Notes under the pieces: model-generated
Seen by the model: only the letters and a program-made list of their open reading frames with translations
Told to the model about the DNA's origin: nothing
Databases searched by the model: none
Part shown: positions 1 to 7,065 of the stretch, one piece after another
How positions within the stretch are numbered: position 1 is the first letter of the stretch
Layout: the number at the start of each line of letters is the position of its first letter
Program-made: the position numbers and the translations under genes
NCBI GenBank assembly: GCA_003456765.1
Contig: DMOT01000139.1
Coordinates: forward strand, 1 to 11,208
Source of the DNA: Bacillota bacterium
Lineage (GTDB): Bacteria > Bacillota > DTU025
Length of the DNA: 11,208 bases
Direction: 5' to 3'

Positions 1-63
1 CACGGGGTTGATGCTAACCACTCTTTCCTTAAGATCCAGACTATCAGGATTAATCTTTGCCAT
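1..63 (-). CDS. rpsE: 30S ribosomal protein S5, N-terminal fragment (cut by window edge)
   Basis: S5 is a 30S protein that helps control decoding accuracy and lies near the spectinomycin site on helix 34. Only the first 21 codons are present; the rest lies beyond base 1. The visible peptide begins MAKINPDSLDLKERVV and ends SINPV, which fits the S5 N-terminus just before the loop that usually reads NRVxKVVKGG. The ATG at 63-61 has a GGAGG at 75-71 on the minus strand, seven bases upstream. It follows rplR by 19 bases, as in the standard spc order L18-S5. Residue 20 is Pro (CCC) where the family normally has Arg (see findings). Identity rests on this short match plus its position. Confidence 0.9.
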   Translation of the reverse strand, partial: MAKINPDSLDLKERVVSINPV

Positions 64-82
64 TTACTGCCCTCCCCCCGCC

Positions 83-451
83 TTAGAACTCCAGGCCGGC
101 CTTGCGTGCGGCGTCAGCCAATGCCGCTACTCTTCCATGGTACAGGTTTCCGCCGCGATCGAATACGACCTTGCGAATCCCCTTCTCCATGGCGCGTTCA
201 GCTGCTACTCTGCCCACTTCCTCCGCCGCAGCGATGTTCCCGCCATACCCCGCCTTCGCCCTGATCTCAGGCTCCACTGAAGACGCCGACACCAGAGTAC
301 GGCCTACTGTATCGTCGATTATCTGAACGTATATATGGGCATGGCTGCGAAACACAGACATCCTCGGACGTTCGGCGGTTCCGAAAACGTCCTTCCGAAC
401 GCGCTGGTGGCGGCGGGCCAGGGCCACTCTTCTGTCAACCCTCTTGTACAT
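83..451 (-). CDS. rplR: 50S ribosomal protein L18
   Basis: L18 binds 5S rRNA together with L5 and anchors it in the central protuberance of the 50S subunit. The 122-residue product has the usual bacterial length. The N-terminal basic stretch at residues 14-36 (RHxRVRK, then GTxxRPRxxVFRS) is the L18 signature, followed by the YVQIIDD strand and a C-terminal helix ending ARKAGLEF. The ATG at 451-449 is preceded by GAAAGGAG at 468-461, nine bases upstream, so the start is secure. The stop is TAA. It lies 39 bases after rplF and 19 before rpsE; the spacer after rplF shows nothing beyond this ribosome binding site. Confidence 0.98.
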   Translation of the reverse strand: MYKRVDRRVALARRHQRVRKDVFGTAERPRMSVFRSHAHIYVQIIDDTVGRTLVSASSVEPEIRAKAGYGGNIAAAEEVGRVAAERAMEKGIRKVVFDRGGNLYHGRVAALADAARKAGLEF

Positions 452-490
452 CGCACTTGGCTCCTTTCATTCTGCCGTGAACTGCTGGAC

Positions 491-1039
491 TTAGCCGATG
501 CCTATCTTGCCGGCCTTGCCAGCCTTCAGCGGAACGTGCTCGCCCGCATATCTTATGCCCTTGCCATGATATACTTCGGGCTCCCTGACAGCCCTTATGC
601 TCGCAGCGGTCTGCCCGACGAGCTGCTTATCCGCACCTCTGACCGTAACCTTGGTCGCAGATGGTACGTCTATCTCAATTCCTTCCTCCGGGACTATCTC
701 TACAGGATGCGAGTAGCCCACCTGGAGTACCAATGTCCTGCCATCCTTAGAAGCCCTGTATCCGGTCCCTATGATTTCCAGAGACTTCTCAAACCCCTCT
801 GTGACTCCATGCACCATGTTGCCTATGAGCGAACGCGTCAGGCCATGCATGGAGTTGTCGGTTCGACTGTCGGACGGACGTGTTACCACAATCTCGCCTT
901 CGGCTATCTCAACGCCGATTCTCTCAGGAATCTCATGCGACATACTGCCTTTGGGCCCGCTTATAGTAAGCACGCGGCCATCCAACTTAACCTCTACATT
1001 CTTGGGAACCGGCACTGGCATCTCGCCTATTCTGGACAT
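491..1039 (-). CDS. rplF: 50S ribosomal protein L6
   Basis: L6 is a two-domain 50S protein at the base of the L7/L12 stalk, touching the sarcin-ricin region of 23S rRNA used by the elongation factors. The 182-residue product starts MSRIGEMPVPVPKNVEV, close to the family N-terminus. The C-terminal signature lies at residues 154-167 (PEVYHGKGIRYAGE), where many relatives have Pro in place of Val156. The frame stays open to an upstream start at 1057, but that would add six residues and lie inside rpsH. The ATG at 1039-1037 has AGGTGG at 1052-1047, seven bases upstream. The rpsH stop TAG (1053-1051) overlaps that Shine-Dalgarno, which suggests coupling. Confidence 0.98.
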   Translation of the reverse strand: MSRIGEMPVPVPKNVEVKLDGRVLTISGPKGSMSHEIPERIGVEIAEGEIVVTRPSDSRTDNSMHGLTRSLIGNMVHGVTEGFEKSLEIIGTGYRASKDGRTLVLQVGYSHPVEIVPEEGIEIDVPSATKVTVRGADKQLVGQTAASIRAVREPEVYHGKGIRYAGEHVPLKAGKAGKIGIG

Positions 1040-1046
1040 ATCCACA

Positions 1047-1053
1047 CCACCTA
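1047..1053 (-). promoter_or_regulatory. rplF ribosome binding site overlapping the rpsH stop
   Basis: The minus strand reads TAGGTGG, joining the rpsH TAG stop to an AGGTGG Shine-Dalgarno seven bases before the ATG at 1039. It fixes the rplF start at 1039 rather than 1057 and makes translational coupling likely. Confidence 0.8.
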
Positions 1054-1449
1054 CCACATGTAGCAGATGACCTCTCCGCCAAGCCCAGCTTCCCTTGCCT
1101 GACGGTCCGTCATCAGCCCACGAGATGTAGAGATTACGGCCGTTCCTAAGCCGTTTAGAACCTTTGGAACCTCATCCTTCTTAACATACACCCTGAGGCC
1201 GGGCTTGCTTATGCGCTTGAGGCCGTGTATAGTCTTTTGCTTGCTAGGCCCGTACTTCATGTAAACCTTGATAACTTCGTACTTGTCGCCTCGAGCGACC
1301 TCAAAGCCACGGATGTAACCCTCATCCTTCATTATCTTAGCAAGCTCCGCCTTCATCCGAGATGCCGGTATCTCAACGACCTCATGGGTCACTGTGTTCG
1401 CATTACGTATTCTGGTGAGCATATCCGCGATCGGGTCTGTCAACACCAT
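1051..1449 (-). CDS. rpsH: 30S ribosomal protein S8
   Basis: S8 is a primary 16S rRNA-binding protein of the 30S platform. In E. coli it also represses the spc operon by binding its own mRNA near the L5 gene; whether that holds here is not visible. The product is 132 residues, the usual length. It begins [18 protein letters not shown] and carries the rRNA-binding STSRG at 107-111, ending in [11 protein letters not shown]. The ATG at 1449-1447 has a perfect AGGAGGT at 1464-1458, eight bases upstream. It sits 35 bases after rpsZ, and its TAG stop is embedded in the rplF ribosome binding site. Confidence 0.98.
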   Translation of the reverse strand: MVLTDPIADMLTRIRNANTVTHEVVEIPASRMKAELAKIMKDEGYIRGFEVARGDKYEVIKVYMKYGPSKQKTIHGLKRISKPGLRVYVKKDEVPKVLNGLGTAVISTSRGLMTDRQAREAGLGGEVICYMW

Positions 1450-1484
1450 CGTCCTCTACCTCCTCTCGTGGCGTGCCCCTGCTG

Positions 1485-1670
1485 TCACCAACTCGCCTTG
1501 GTCACGCCCGGGATTTCTCCCCTCGAGGCGAGAGTTCGGAAGCAGATCCTGCACATCTTGAATTTACGAATATATCCTCGCGGCCGCCCGCAAATCGAGC
1601 ACCGGTTGTACTGCCTTACCTTGTACTTGGGCTCGCTTTGCCACTTTTCCACAAGCGCCTTTCGCGCCAT
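1485..1670 (-). CDS. rpsZ: 30S ribosomal protein S14, zinc-binding type
   Basis: S14 binds in the head of the 30S subunit beside S3, S10 and S19. This is the short, four-cysteine form: 61 residues with C24-x2-C27 and C40-x2-C43, spacing expected for a structural zinc ion. The longer zinc-free form (about 90-100 residues, as in E. coli) lacks these cysteines. It ends IPGVTKASW, the standard C-terminus. The ATG at 1670-1668 is preceded by TAAGGAGG at 1685-1678, seven bases upstream, in which TAA is the rplE stop codon. The gene name rpsZ marks the zinc type; many annotations call it rpsN. A zinc-free duplicate, if any, would be elsewhere in the genome. Confidence 0.98.
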   Translation of the reverse strand: MARKALVEKWQSEPKYKVRQYNRCSICGRPRGYIRKFKMCRICFRTLASRGEIPGVTKASW

Positions 1671-1682
1671 ACTTTCCCCTCC

Positions 1683-2237
1683 TTACTGCAGCCTAACTGG
1701 TAGGCCCATAAGTTTCAACAGCTCAAGGGCTTCTTCATCCGTCTGCGCACTGGTCACAATTGTGATGTCCATGCCACGGATCCTGTCTACATCGTCATAC
1801 CTTACCTCAGGGAAAACGAGTTGCTCCCTGAGGCCCAAGGTATAGTTTCCCCGCCCGTCGAAGGCGTCGGGTGAGACTCCTCTGAAATCCCTGATCCTCG
1901 GAAGAGCAATATTGAACAGCTTATCCAGGAAATAATACATCCTTGCGCCACGAAGCGTTGCTTTGCAGCCGATCGGGACTCCGGCACGCAGCTTGAACGC
2001 TGCGATTGACTTCTTCGCCCGGGTGATTATCGGACGCTGCCCGGTAATCTCAGCCAATTCGTCGGCGGCTGCGTCAAGCGCCTTGGGGTCCACAATGGCG
2101 TCTGACACGCCTCTGTTGACGATCACCTTCTCAACCTTTGGAACCTCCATGACGTTCTTGTATTCAAACCTCTGCATAAGCGCAGGGACAACTTCGTTCT
2201 CGTATTTCTCCTTCAGCCGCGGAGTCGGCGCCTCCAT
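1683..2237 (-). CDS. rplE: 50S ribosomal protein L5
   Basis: L5 binds 5S rRNA and forms the B1b bridge with S13 at the top of the 50S subunit. The product is 184 residues, a few longer than the usual 179-180 because of the N-terminus ([18 protein letters not shown]). Clear family blocks follow: [13 protein letters not shown], the [19 protein letters not shown] segment, [31 protein letters not shown] and [12 protein letters not shown]. The ATG at 2237-2235 has a modest GAGGGGG at 2252-2246. The usual NMGV after the first beta strand reads NRGV here (see findings). It is 33 bases after rplX, and its TAA forms part of the rpsZ ribosome binding site. Confidence 0.98.
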   Translation of the reverse strand: MEAPTPRLKEKYENEVVPALMQRFEYKNVMEVPKVEKVIVNRGVSDAIVDPKALDAAADELAEITGQRPIITRAKKSIAAFKLRAGVPIGCKATLRGARMYYFLDKLFNIALPRIRDFRGVSPDAFDGRGNYTLGLREQLVFPEVRYDDVDRIRGMDITIVTSAQTDEEALELLKLMGLPVRLQ

Positions 2238-2270
2238 ATAATTGACCCCCTCTCAGGCCTATCCACTATC

Positions 2271-2603
2271 CTACTTCTTGTCTAGCTTAGCCCCGCACTT
2301 CTTGCATACTCTTACGGACTTGCCAGACTCCTGCAGCTCCATTCCAACCCTTGTGGGCTTGTTGCACTTGCTGCAGACCACCATGACTTTGCCCAGCGCC
2401 ACAGGTGCAGGTTTGTCAACAATGCCACCCTGTGGATTCGCAGTGCTCGGGCGGGTATGCCTCTTTATGATGTTCAAGTTCTCAACAATAACCTTCTGCT
2501 CGCGGGGGAAAACCCTGAGCACCTTACCTCTCCTGCCTGCATCCTTGCCATGGAGAAGCATGACAGTGTCGCCCTTCTTGACCTTCTTTACAGATATCGT
2601 CAT
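2271..2603 (-). CDS. rplX: 50S ribosomal protein L24, with C-terminal four-cysteine zinc ribbon
   Basis: L24 is an assembly-initiating 50S protein that binds the 5' end of 23S rRNA and sits near the tunnel exit. The 110-residue product has an N-terminal KOW segment (VKKGDTVMLLHGKDAGRRG, residues 9-27), the NLNIIKRHTRP stretch and a C-terminal pair of knuckles, C77-x2-C80 and C100-x2-C103, likely to hold zinc. E. coli L24 lacks these cysteines, but many other bacteria have them. The frame is open seven codons further up to an ATG at 2624, but AGGAGGT at 2619-2613 lies nine bases before the ATG at 2603 and inside the longer version, so the shorter start is preferred. Confidence 0.97.
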   Translation of the reverse strand: MTISVKKVKKGDTVMLLHGKDAGRRGKVLRVFPREQKVIVENLNIIKRHTRPSTANPQGGIVDKPAPVALGKVMVVCSKCNKPTRVGMELQESGKSVRVCKKCGAKLDKK

Positions 2604-2612
2604 TCTGTCCAC

Positions 2613-2619
2613 ACCTCCT
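2613..2619 (-). promoter_or_regulatory. rplX ribosome binding site deciding the start
   Basis: AGGAGGT on the minus strand lies nine bases before the ATG at 2603. Because it falls inside the alternative frame opened by the ATG at 2624, it argues for the shorter L24 start. Confidence 0.85.
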
Positions 2620-2641
2620 CGCAACCGGGATTCCCCGTAGC

Positions 2642-3010
2642 CTAGAGGACCTCCGGAGCAAGCGAAATGATCTTCATGAAGCTTCGATCACGAAGCTCTC
2701 GCGCCACAGGCCCGAAGATTCGCGTACCCCGCGGGTTTTTGTTATCGTCGATGACGACTGCCGCGTTCTCGTCAAACCGTATATATGTGCCATCGGGCCG
2801 CCTGAGCTCCTTTTTAGTGCGGACGATAACAGCTTGCACAATGTCGCCCTTCTTGACAACGCCCCCGGGCGTAGCCTCTTTGACAGTGCCAACTATGATA
2901 TCGCCAATGCTGGCATACCGCCGGTTTCCGCCGCCCAACACGCGAAAGCACATAACTTTCTTGGCGCCTGTATTGTCCGCTATATTCAGTACAGTTTGGG
3001 CCTGAATCAC
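2642..3010 (-). CDS. rplN: 50S ribosomal protein L14
   Basis: L14 is a small beta-barrel protein on the 50S interface that forms bridge B8 and is the docking site of the silencing factor RsfS. The 122-residue length is exact for the family. Conserved blocks are [17 protein letters not shown] (11-27), [15 protein letters not shown] (32-46), [16 protein letters not shown] and the end [12 protein letters not shown]. The start is GTG at 3010-3008, giving the standard MIQ N-terminus. It is supported by AAGGGAGGA at 3026-3018, with its GGAGG eight bases upstream, and no ATG fits better. It follows rpsQ by 30 bases and opens the spc part of the operon, with no break seen at the S10/spc junction. Confidence 0.98.
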   Translation of the reverse strand: MIQAQTVLNIADNTGAKKVMCFRVLGGGNRRYASIGDIIVGTVKEATPGGVVKKGDIVQAVIVRTKKELRRPDGTYIRFDENAAVVIDDNKNPRGTRIFGPVARELRDRSFMKIISLAPEVL

Positions 3011-3040
3011 AGAGTGTTCCTCCCTTCAATAGGGCCCTCG

Positions 3041-3301
3041 TTACTTAGCCTTCTCTACTATTGCCACAAGCCTCCAACGCTTATCGCGTGAGATCGGCCG
3101 GGTCTCCATTATACGAACCTTGTCGCCCACCCTGCTTTCGTTCTTCTCATCGTGCACCTTTACTTTGCTGCTCCGACGCACGACCTTTCCGTACAACGGA
3201 TCCCTGTAGGCGCGCTCCAGTTCCACCACTCGAGTCTTGTCCATCGCATCACTTATCACGAACCCGACTCTCTCTTTGCGTTCATTCCTCGCAGTCTCCA
3301 T
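3041..3301 (-). CDS. rpsQ: 30S ribosomal protein S17
   Basis: S17 is an OB-fold protein that binds 16S rRNA in the 5' domain early in 30S assembly. The 86-residue product has the family length. It shows [16 protein letters not shown] near the start, [18 protein letters not shown] in the middle and the signature [20 protein letters not shown] at 59-78. The ATG at 3301-3299 follows AGGAGG at 3314-3309 by seven bases. It begins 15 bases after the rpmC stop and is the last gene of the classic S10 block. Confidence 0.98.
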   Translation of the reverse strand: METARNERKERVGFVISDAMDKTRVVELERAYRDPLYGKVVRRSSKVKVHDEKNESRVGDKVRIMETRPISRDKRWRLVAIVEKAK

Positions 3302-3316
3302 GACCTGGCCTCCTCT

Positions 3317-3520
3317 CTACCCTCGTACGATCTTGAGCTCGCGCTCCCTCATTTCCGTCCTTACCCTGGCGATGTCACGCCTGACATCCTTTATCCGATG
3401 CGGGTTGTCAAGCTGGTTTGTGGCGAGCTGAAACCTGAGGTTGAAGAGTTCCTCCTTGAGGCCTTCCAGCCTGGTATCGAGTTGCTCGGGCGTCATCTCT
3501 CTGAGCTCTCTACCCTTCAT
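3317..3520 (-). CDS. rpmC: 50S ribosomal protein L29
   Basis: L29 is a small two-helix protein beside the polypeptide exit that, with L23, forms the docking site for trigger factor and SRP. The product is 67 residues from the ATG at 3520. The signature [19 protein letters not shown] lies at 22-40, followed by the usual [19 protein letters not shown] at 3532 would add four residues. The ATG is preferred because it gives the standard MKxRELRE N-terminus and has GGTGGT (3533-3528) seven bases upstream, while little precedes the GTG. The first 11 bases overlap the end of rplP in another frame, so its translation is probably coupled to rplP. Confidence 0.96.
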   Translation of the reverse strand: MKGRELREMTPEQLDTRLEGLKEELFNLRFQLATNQLDNPHRIKDVRRDIARVRTEMRERELKIVRG

Positions 3521-3944
3521 CAGCTTCACCACCCGCTTCTTCTCTCTTCACGAACTTCGTTCTGATCGGCAGCTTGTGACCTGCCAGCCTCATTGCCTCA
3601 CGAGCTATCTCTTCGGTCACTCCGCCCATCTCAAACATGATCCTTCCGGGCTTTACCACTGCCACCCAGTACTCCGGCGCCCCTTTCCCGCTTCCCATAC
3701 GGGTTTCAGCAGGCTTCTTGCTGACAGGCTTATCGGGGAATATCTTGATCCATACCCTGCCGCCACGCCTAATGTACCGAGTCATGGAAATACGAGCCGC
3801 CTCTATCTGGCGCGATGTTATCCATCCAGGCTCAAGCGCCTGAAGGCCATAGTCCCCATGAGTGACTGTATTTCCCCGCGTGGCGACGCCTTTCATGCGT
3901 CCCCTTTGCTGCTTTCGGTACTTGACCTTCTTGGGCATTAGCAT
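3510..3944 (-). CDS. rplP: 50S ribosomal protein L16
   Basis: L16 binds late in 50S assembly next to the A-site tRNA elbow and is needed for full peptidyl-transferase activity. The 144-residue product begins [19 protein letters not shown], as in most bacteria, and has [19 protein letters not shown] (67-84) with the ETRMGSGKG loop at 80-88, then [23 protein letters not shown]. The acidic tail AGGEADEG resembles that of other Bacillota. The ATG at 3944 directly abuts the TAA stop of rpsC (3947-3945), with AGGAGG at 3960-3955 ten bases upstream inside rpsC. Its 3' end overlaps rpmC by 11 bases. Confidence 0.98.
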   Translation of the reverse strand: MLMPKKVKYRKQQRGRMKGVATRGNTVTHGDYGLQALEPGWITSRQIEAARISMTRYIRRGGRVWIKIFPDKPVSKKPAETRMGSGKGAPEYWVAVVKPGRIMFEMGGVTEEIAREAMRLAGHKLPIRTKFVKREEAGGEADEG

Positions 3945-4610
3945 TTATCGAGCCCCTCCTCCCTGCCGAGCTTTCTCCGACTTCGACGGGAGAACATCAC
4001 CCTTGTATATCCACACCTTTACGCCGATTCTGCCGTATGTCGTCTTGGCTTCAGTAAAGCCATAGTCAATATCGGCCCTCAGCGTGTGAAGGGGAAGCTT
4101 GCCGTAACTGTACCCTTCCGTCCTGGCTATCTCGGCGCCGCCTAGGCGACCGCTGGACTTCACGCGCATCCCTTGAACGCCAAGCCTCTCGGCTCTGCCC
4201 ATCGCCTGCTTCATGGCTCTCCTGAAGGATATTCTCCTTTCGAGCTGAGCCGCGATGTTCTCGGCAACAAGCTGCGCATCGAGCTCGGGACGCTTGATCT
4301 CCATAATGTTCACTGAAACCTGCTTGCCAGTCTTGGCCTCCAGGTTCTTACGGAGCGCCTCCGCCTCCGAACCGCCACGCCCAATAACCATTCCAGGACG
4401 GGCAGTGTGGATGGTGATTCTAATTCTGTTTGCCGCACGTTCGATCTGTATCCGCGAAACGCTGGCAGCATAAAGTCGGTCCTTTATATACTTCCTGAGC
4501 TTCAGATCCTCATGGAGAAACTCGGCGTATGTCTTATCGGCATACCACGTAGACTCCCAGGTCCGGTTGATACCAAGCCGCAGACCTATAGGATTGACTT
4601 TCTGCCCCAC
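3945..4610 (-). CDS. rpsC: 30S ribosomal protein S3
   Basis: S3 lies in the 30S head at the mRNA entry channel and has helicase-like activity on incoming mRNA. The 221-residue product has the universal [14 protein letters not shown] start, a KH domain with VIGRGG at 75-80 and the C-terminal [18 protein letters not shown] (153-170) then [12 protein letters not shown]. The Glu-Gly-Tyr-Ser form, where E. coli has Glu-Trp-Tyr-Arg, resembles that of Bacillus and supports a Bacillota host. Translation starts at GTG (4610-4608), preceded by AAAGGGAGGG at 4627-4618, seven bases upstream. The rplV stop lies only three bases before and overlaps that region. Confidence 0.98.
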   Translation of the reverse strand: MGQKVNPIGLRLGINRTWESTWYADKTYAEFLHEDLKLRKYIKDRLYAASVSRIQIERAANRIRITIHTARPGMVIGRGGSEAEALRKNLEAKTGKQVSVNIMEIKRPELDAQLVAENIAAQLERRISFRRAMKQAMGRAERLGVQGMRVKSSGRLGGAEIARTEGYSYGKLPLHTLRADIDYGFTEAKTTYGRIGVKVWIYKGDVLPSKSEKARQGGGAR

Positions 4611-4613
4611 ACT

Positions 4614-4952
4614 CTAACCCTCCCTTTCTCTGACCACTACTGTTATGTGGCTCGTGCGCTTGAGGATCTGGCTCGCCATCCCTCTTGCGCGCGGCCTTAT
4701 CCGCTTGAGCGTAGGGCCGGCGTCAACATAAGCCTCAGCAATGTACAGGTCATCCCTGCTGAGGTCAAGGTTGTTCTCAGCATTTGCCGCTGCAGACGCA
4801 ACAACCTTGCTGACCGGCTCCGCCGCAATGTGCGGAGTATACCTAAGAATGGTCAGGGCTTCATCAATGCTCTTGCCGCGCACCAGGTCAACAACTCTGC
4901 GAACCTTTTGTGGCGACATGCGCACGTAACGCGCGATCGCTCTCGCTTCCAC
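4614..4952 (-). CDS. rplV: 50S ribosomal protein L22
   Basis: L22 has a globular part at the tunnel exit and a long beta-hairpin that lines the nascent-chain tunnel near the constriction, a site of macrolide resistance and peptide-induced stalling. The 112-residue product aligns with E. coli L22 without gaps from memory. It shows [15 protein letters not shown] (13-27), NAENN (57-61) and the hairpin from [13 protein letters not shown] (79-91) to [10 protein letters not shown]. Residues 82-84 (Leu-Lys-Arg), whose deletion gives erythromycin resistance in E. coli, are intact. Residue 92 is Met where Arg is usual. The start is GTG (4952-4950) with AGGAGGT at 4968-4962, nine bases upstream; the rpsS stop TAG forms the edge of that site. 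Confidence 0.97.
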   Translation of the reverse strand: MEARAIARYVRMSPQKVRRVVDLVRGKSIDEALTILRYTPHIAAEPVSKVVASAAANAENNLDLSRDDLYIAEAYVDAGPTLKRIRPRARGMASQILKRTSHITVVVREREG

Positions 4953-4966
4953 TTGCCCCCGACCTC

Positions 4967-5257
4967 CTACTTCTTGATTATCTGGGTAGGCTTATCTGAC
5001 GACAGCCTATGGCCCCTAAATACCCTGGTTGGAGCGAACTCTCCAAGTCTGTGCCCTACCATATCCTCGACGACATATATCGGAACATGCCTGCGTCCAT
5101 CATGCACAGCTATTGTGTGGCCAAGCATGTCTGGAGTAATCATTGACGATCTCGACCAGGTCTTCATAATCTCTTTCTTGCCATCCGCATTAAGCATCTG
5201 GACCTTTCTCGCCAAAGCCTCATGGACATAAGGGCCCTTCTTCAACGATCTGCTCAT
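4967..5257 (-). CDS. rpsS: 30S ribosomal protein S19
   Basis: S19 lies at the top of the 30S head, contacts S13 and helps form the B1a bridge. The 96-residue product begins [15 protein letters not shown] and carries the conserved [20 protein letters not shown] and [16 protein letters not shown] blocks. Residue 37 is Ser in the WSRSS segment, where the family nearly always has a second Arg (see findings). The ATG at 5257-5255 has AAAGGAGG at 5276-5269, 11 bases upstream, a slightly long spacing. It lies 32 bases after rplB, and its TAG stop is embedded in the rplV ribosome binding site. Confidence 0.98.
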   Translation of the reverse strand: MSRSLKKGPYVHEALARKVQMLNADGKKEIMKTWSRSSMITPDMLGHTIAVHDGRRHVPIYVVEDMVGHRLGEFAPTRVFRGHRLSSDKPTQIIKK

Positions 5258-5289
5258 GTGTTGACGCGCCTCCTTTCAGAACACACTTC

Positions 5290-6120
5290 CTATTTCTTGC
5301 CCCGGCGACGGACTATCAGTCTGTCAGAAGCCTTGGGCTTGCGCGTCCTGTATCCCAGAGTCGGAACTCCCCACGGTGTGACTGGGCTCTTCAGTCCAAT
5401 AGGCGACCTGCCTTCTCCGCCTCCATGCGGATGATCCACAGGGTTCATGGCAACTCCGCGGACGCCAGGCCTTCTGCCTGCCCATCGGCTCCGCCCCGCC
5501 TTTCCCAGGGAGATGTTCTCATGCTCCACATTTCCGACCTGCCCCACGGTAGCTCGGCATTCCTGCCGAACCATTCTCATCTCGGTGGAGGGCAGCCGGA
5601 GAGTCACGTATCCGCCCTCTCTTGCCATGATCTGGGCACTAGTCCCCGCTGATCTGGCAAGTTGCGCGCCACGTCCGGCAGTAAGCTCGACCGCATGCAC
5701 AACTGTTCCAACCGGGATGTTTGCAAGAGGCAACGCATTGCCCGGCTTGATGTCGGAATCGGGGCCTGACTCTATCATGTCGCCAACCTTAAGCCCAAGC
5801 GGCGCAAGGATGTATCGCTTCTCCCCGTCCGCGTAATTCACAAGAGCAATCCGTGCAGACCTGTTAGGGTCGTATTCTATAGACGCGATTCTGCCAGGAA
5901 TCCCATCCTTATCGCGCTTGAAATCGACAACACGATATGCTCTCTTGTGACCGCCGCCCCTGGATCGGACAGTCATCCTGCCCTGAGCGTTCCGCCCTCC
6001 GCGCTTTTTCAGTGGAGCTACCAGCGACTTCTCGGGCTTGGACGAGGTAATCTCCTCAAACGCAGCCACCGTCATCTGCCGTCGCGCCGGCGTTGTAGGT
6101 TTAAAACTTTTGACTCCCAT
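5290..6120 (-). CDS. rplB: 50S ribosomal protein L2
   Basis: L2 is one of the most conserved 50S proteins. It is needed for subunit association and for the integrity of the peptidyl-transferase centre. The product is 276 residues, the usual length. An OB-fold half is followed by an SH3-like half. The signature [17 protein letters not shown] at 222-238 contains the two His (230, 232) near the catalytic centre. It begins [14 protein letters not shown] and ends IVRRRGKK, both typical. The ATG at 6120-6118 has AAAGGAGGT at 6136-6128, seven bases upstream. It is 24 bases after rplW and 32 before rpsS. Confidence 0.99.
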   Translation of the reverse strand: MGVKSFKPTTPARRQMTVAAFEEITSSKPEKSLVAPLKKRGGRNAQGRMTVRSRGGGHKRAYRVVDFKRDKDGIPGRIASIEYDPNRSARIALVNYADGEKRYILAPLGLKVGDMIESGPDSDIKPGNALPLANIPVGTVVHAVELTAGRGAQLARSAGTSAQIMAREGGYVTLRLPSTEMRMVRQECRATVGQVGNVEHENISLGKAGRSRWAGRRPGVRGVAMNPVDHPHGGGEGRSPIGLKSPVTPWGVPTLGYRTRKPKASDRLIVRRRGKK

Positions 6121-6144
6121 CCCGCATACCTCCTTTGCGTGAAC

Positions 6145-6432
6145 TTAGACCCCTTCGAAGAGCGGGATGGTCTCCCCGTCCTGCAAGGTAACGACAGCCT
6201 TTTTCCAGACTGGGGTCATGCCCTCCGAACGTCCCTGCCTCTTCAGTTTGCCAGGAACCCTCATGGTGTTGACTGCGACGACTTTGACGTCGAAAATATC
6301 CTCGACAGCCCTGGCTATCTCGATCTTGTTGGCATCATACTTCACTTTGAACACGTACTTGCCATCCGCCGCCATAGCGGTGCTCTTCTCAGTGATTATC
6401 GGCTTCACTATGATGTCCCTCGAGTGTGCCAT
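6145..6432 (-). CDS. rplW: 50S ribosomal protein L23
   Basis: L23 lies at the tunnel exit and is the main contact for trigger factor and SRP. The 95-residue product starts MAHSRDIIVKPIITEKS, the family N-terminus, and has the KYVFKVKYDANKIEIARAVE helix-strand unit and a C-terminal TPVWKKAVVTL strand. Two starts are possible: ATG at 6432 or GTG at 6435, one codon upstream. The ATG overlaps the rplD stop as TGATG. AGGAGG at 6448-6443 lies ten bases from the ATG and seven from the GTG, so the GTG cannot be excluded. The difference is one residue. Confidence 0.96.
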   Translation of the reverse strand: MAHSRDIIVKPIITEKSTAMAADGKYVFKVKYDANKIEIARAVEDIFDVKVVAVNTMRVPGKLKRQGRSEGMTPVWKKAVVTLQDGETIPLFEGV

Positions 6433-7052
6433 CACGCCAACGCCTCCTCCGCCCTCAGAACCGCTTCGCGCGTAAGCACTAGCGCTGGGTGGTTTACAAT
6501 ATCGTAGACGTTCAAGCCATCAACATGGAGAACCGTGGCCCCGGGAATGTTCCGAGTCGACTTCTCCACGACCTCGTTTTGCAGCTCAGTTACCACGAGA
6601 GGCTTTGCGACGCCTATCTTTTGGAACAGGGCCGCCATGCTCTTCGTGCTTGGCTCGGAAAGCGCAATAGCGTCAATCACATATACTGCATCTTCCTGAG
6701 CCCTGGCTGATAGCGCCGATAGCAGCGCCAGCCTCCGTACCTTCTTCGGAATCGTGTAGCCATACTTTCTCGGCTTAGGACCGAATACTACTCCTCCGCC
6801 AACCCATATGGGCGACCTGCGAGATCCATGCCTGGCCCTTCCGGTCCCCTTCTGGCGCCACGGCTTTCGGCCGCCGCCCCGGACCTCGGAGATGGTCTTC
6901 GTGCTATGCGTGCCCGACCTTCTGCTGGCAAGCTGAAGCTTAACAGCTTGATGCACTGCGTGCGTGTTGGGCTCTATTCCGAAGACGGCTTCAGGAAGCT
7001 CTACCTCTCCGAGCCTGTTGCCTTTTGCATCGAACAATGGTGCTTTGGGCAT
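6432..7052 (-). CDS. rplD: 50S ribosomal protein L4
   Basis: L4 reaches into the exit tunnel next to L22. In E. coli it also represses the S10 operon through its leader. The 206-residue product has the long basic loop GGGRKPWRQKGTGRARHGS (59-77) followed by PIWVGGGVVFGPKPRKY, the tunnel-lining extension where macrolide-resistance changes arise; it looks wild-type. The C-terminal half matches L4 (VEKSTRNIPGATVLHVDGLNVYDIV). The ATG at 7052-7050 has TAAGGAGG at 7068-7061, eight bases upstream, in which TAA is the rplC stop. The L4-type leader control seen in E. coli cannot be demonstrated here. Confidence 0.98.
   Translation of the reverse strand: MPKAPLFDAKGNRLGEVELPEAVFGIEPNTHAVHQAVKLQLASRRSGTHSTKTISEVRGGGRKPWRQKGTGRARHGSRRSPIWVGGGVVFGPKPRKYGYTIPKKVRRLALLSALSARAQEDAVYVIDAIALSEPSTKSMAALFQKIGVAKPLVVTELQNEVVEKSTRNIPGATVLHVDGLNVYDIVNHPALVLTREAVLRAEEALA
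6443..6448 (-). promoter_or_regulatory. rplW ribosome binding site within the end of rplD
   Basis: AGGAGG on the minus strand lies in the last codons of rplD, seven bases from GTG 6435 and ten from ATG 6432. It serves rplW and leaves the choice between these two starts open. Confidence 0.8.
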
Positions 7053-7065
7053 CTCCTGCGCCTCC

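Noticed and set aside
335..1063. A 242-codon plus-strand open frame opposite rplR and rplF.
   Set aside because: It is antisense to two confident ribosomal genes, and the peptide matches nothing I recognise.
4407..5231. A 274-codon plus-strand open frame opposite rpsC, rplV and rpsS.
   Set aside because: It spans three conserved genes on the other strand, has no recognisable domain, and its length follows from the GC-rich codon use of those genes.
5257..5285. Six-base inverted repeat TGTGTT/AACACA that would place the rpsS Shine-Dalgarno in a 17-base loop.
   Set aside because: The stem is short and weak with a large loop, so it is likely to be chance.
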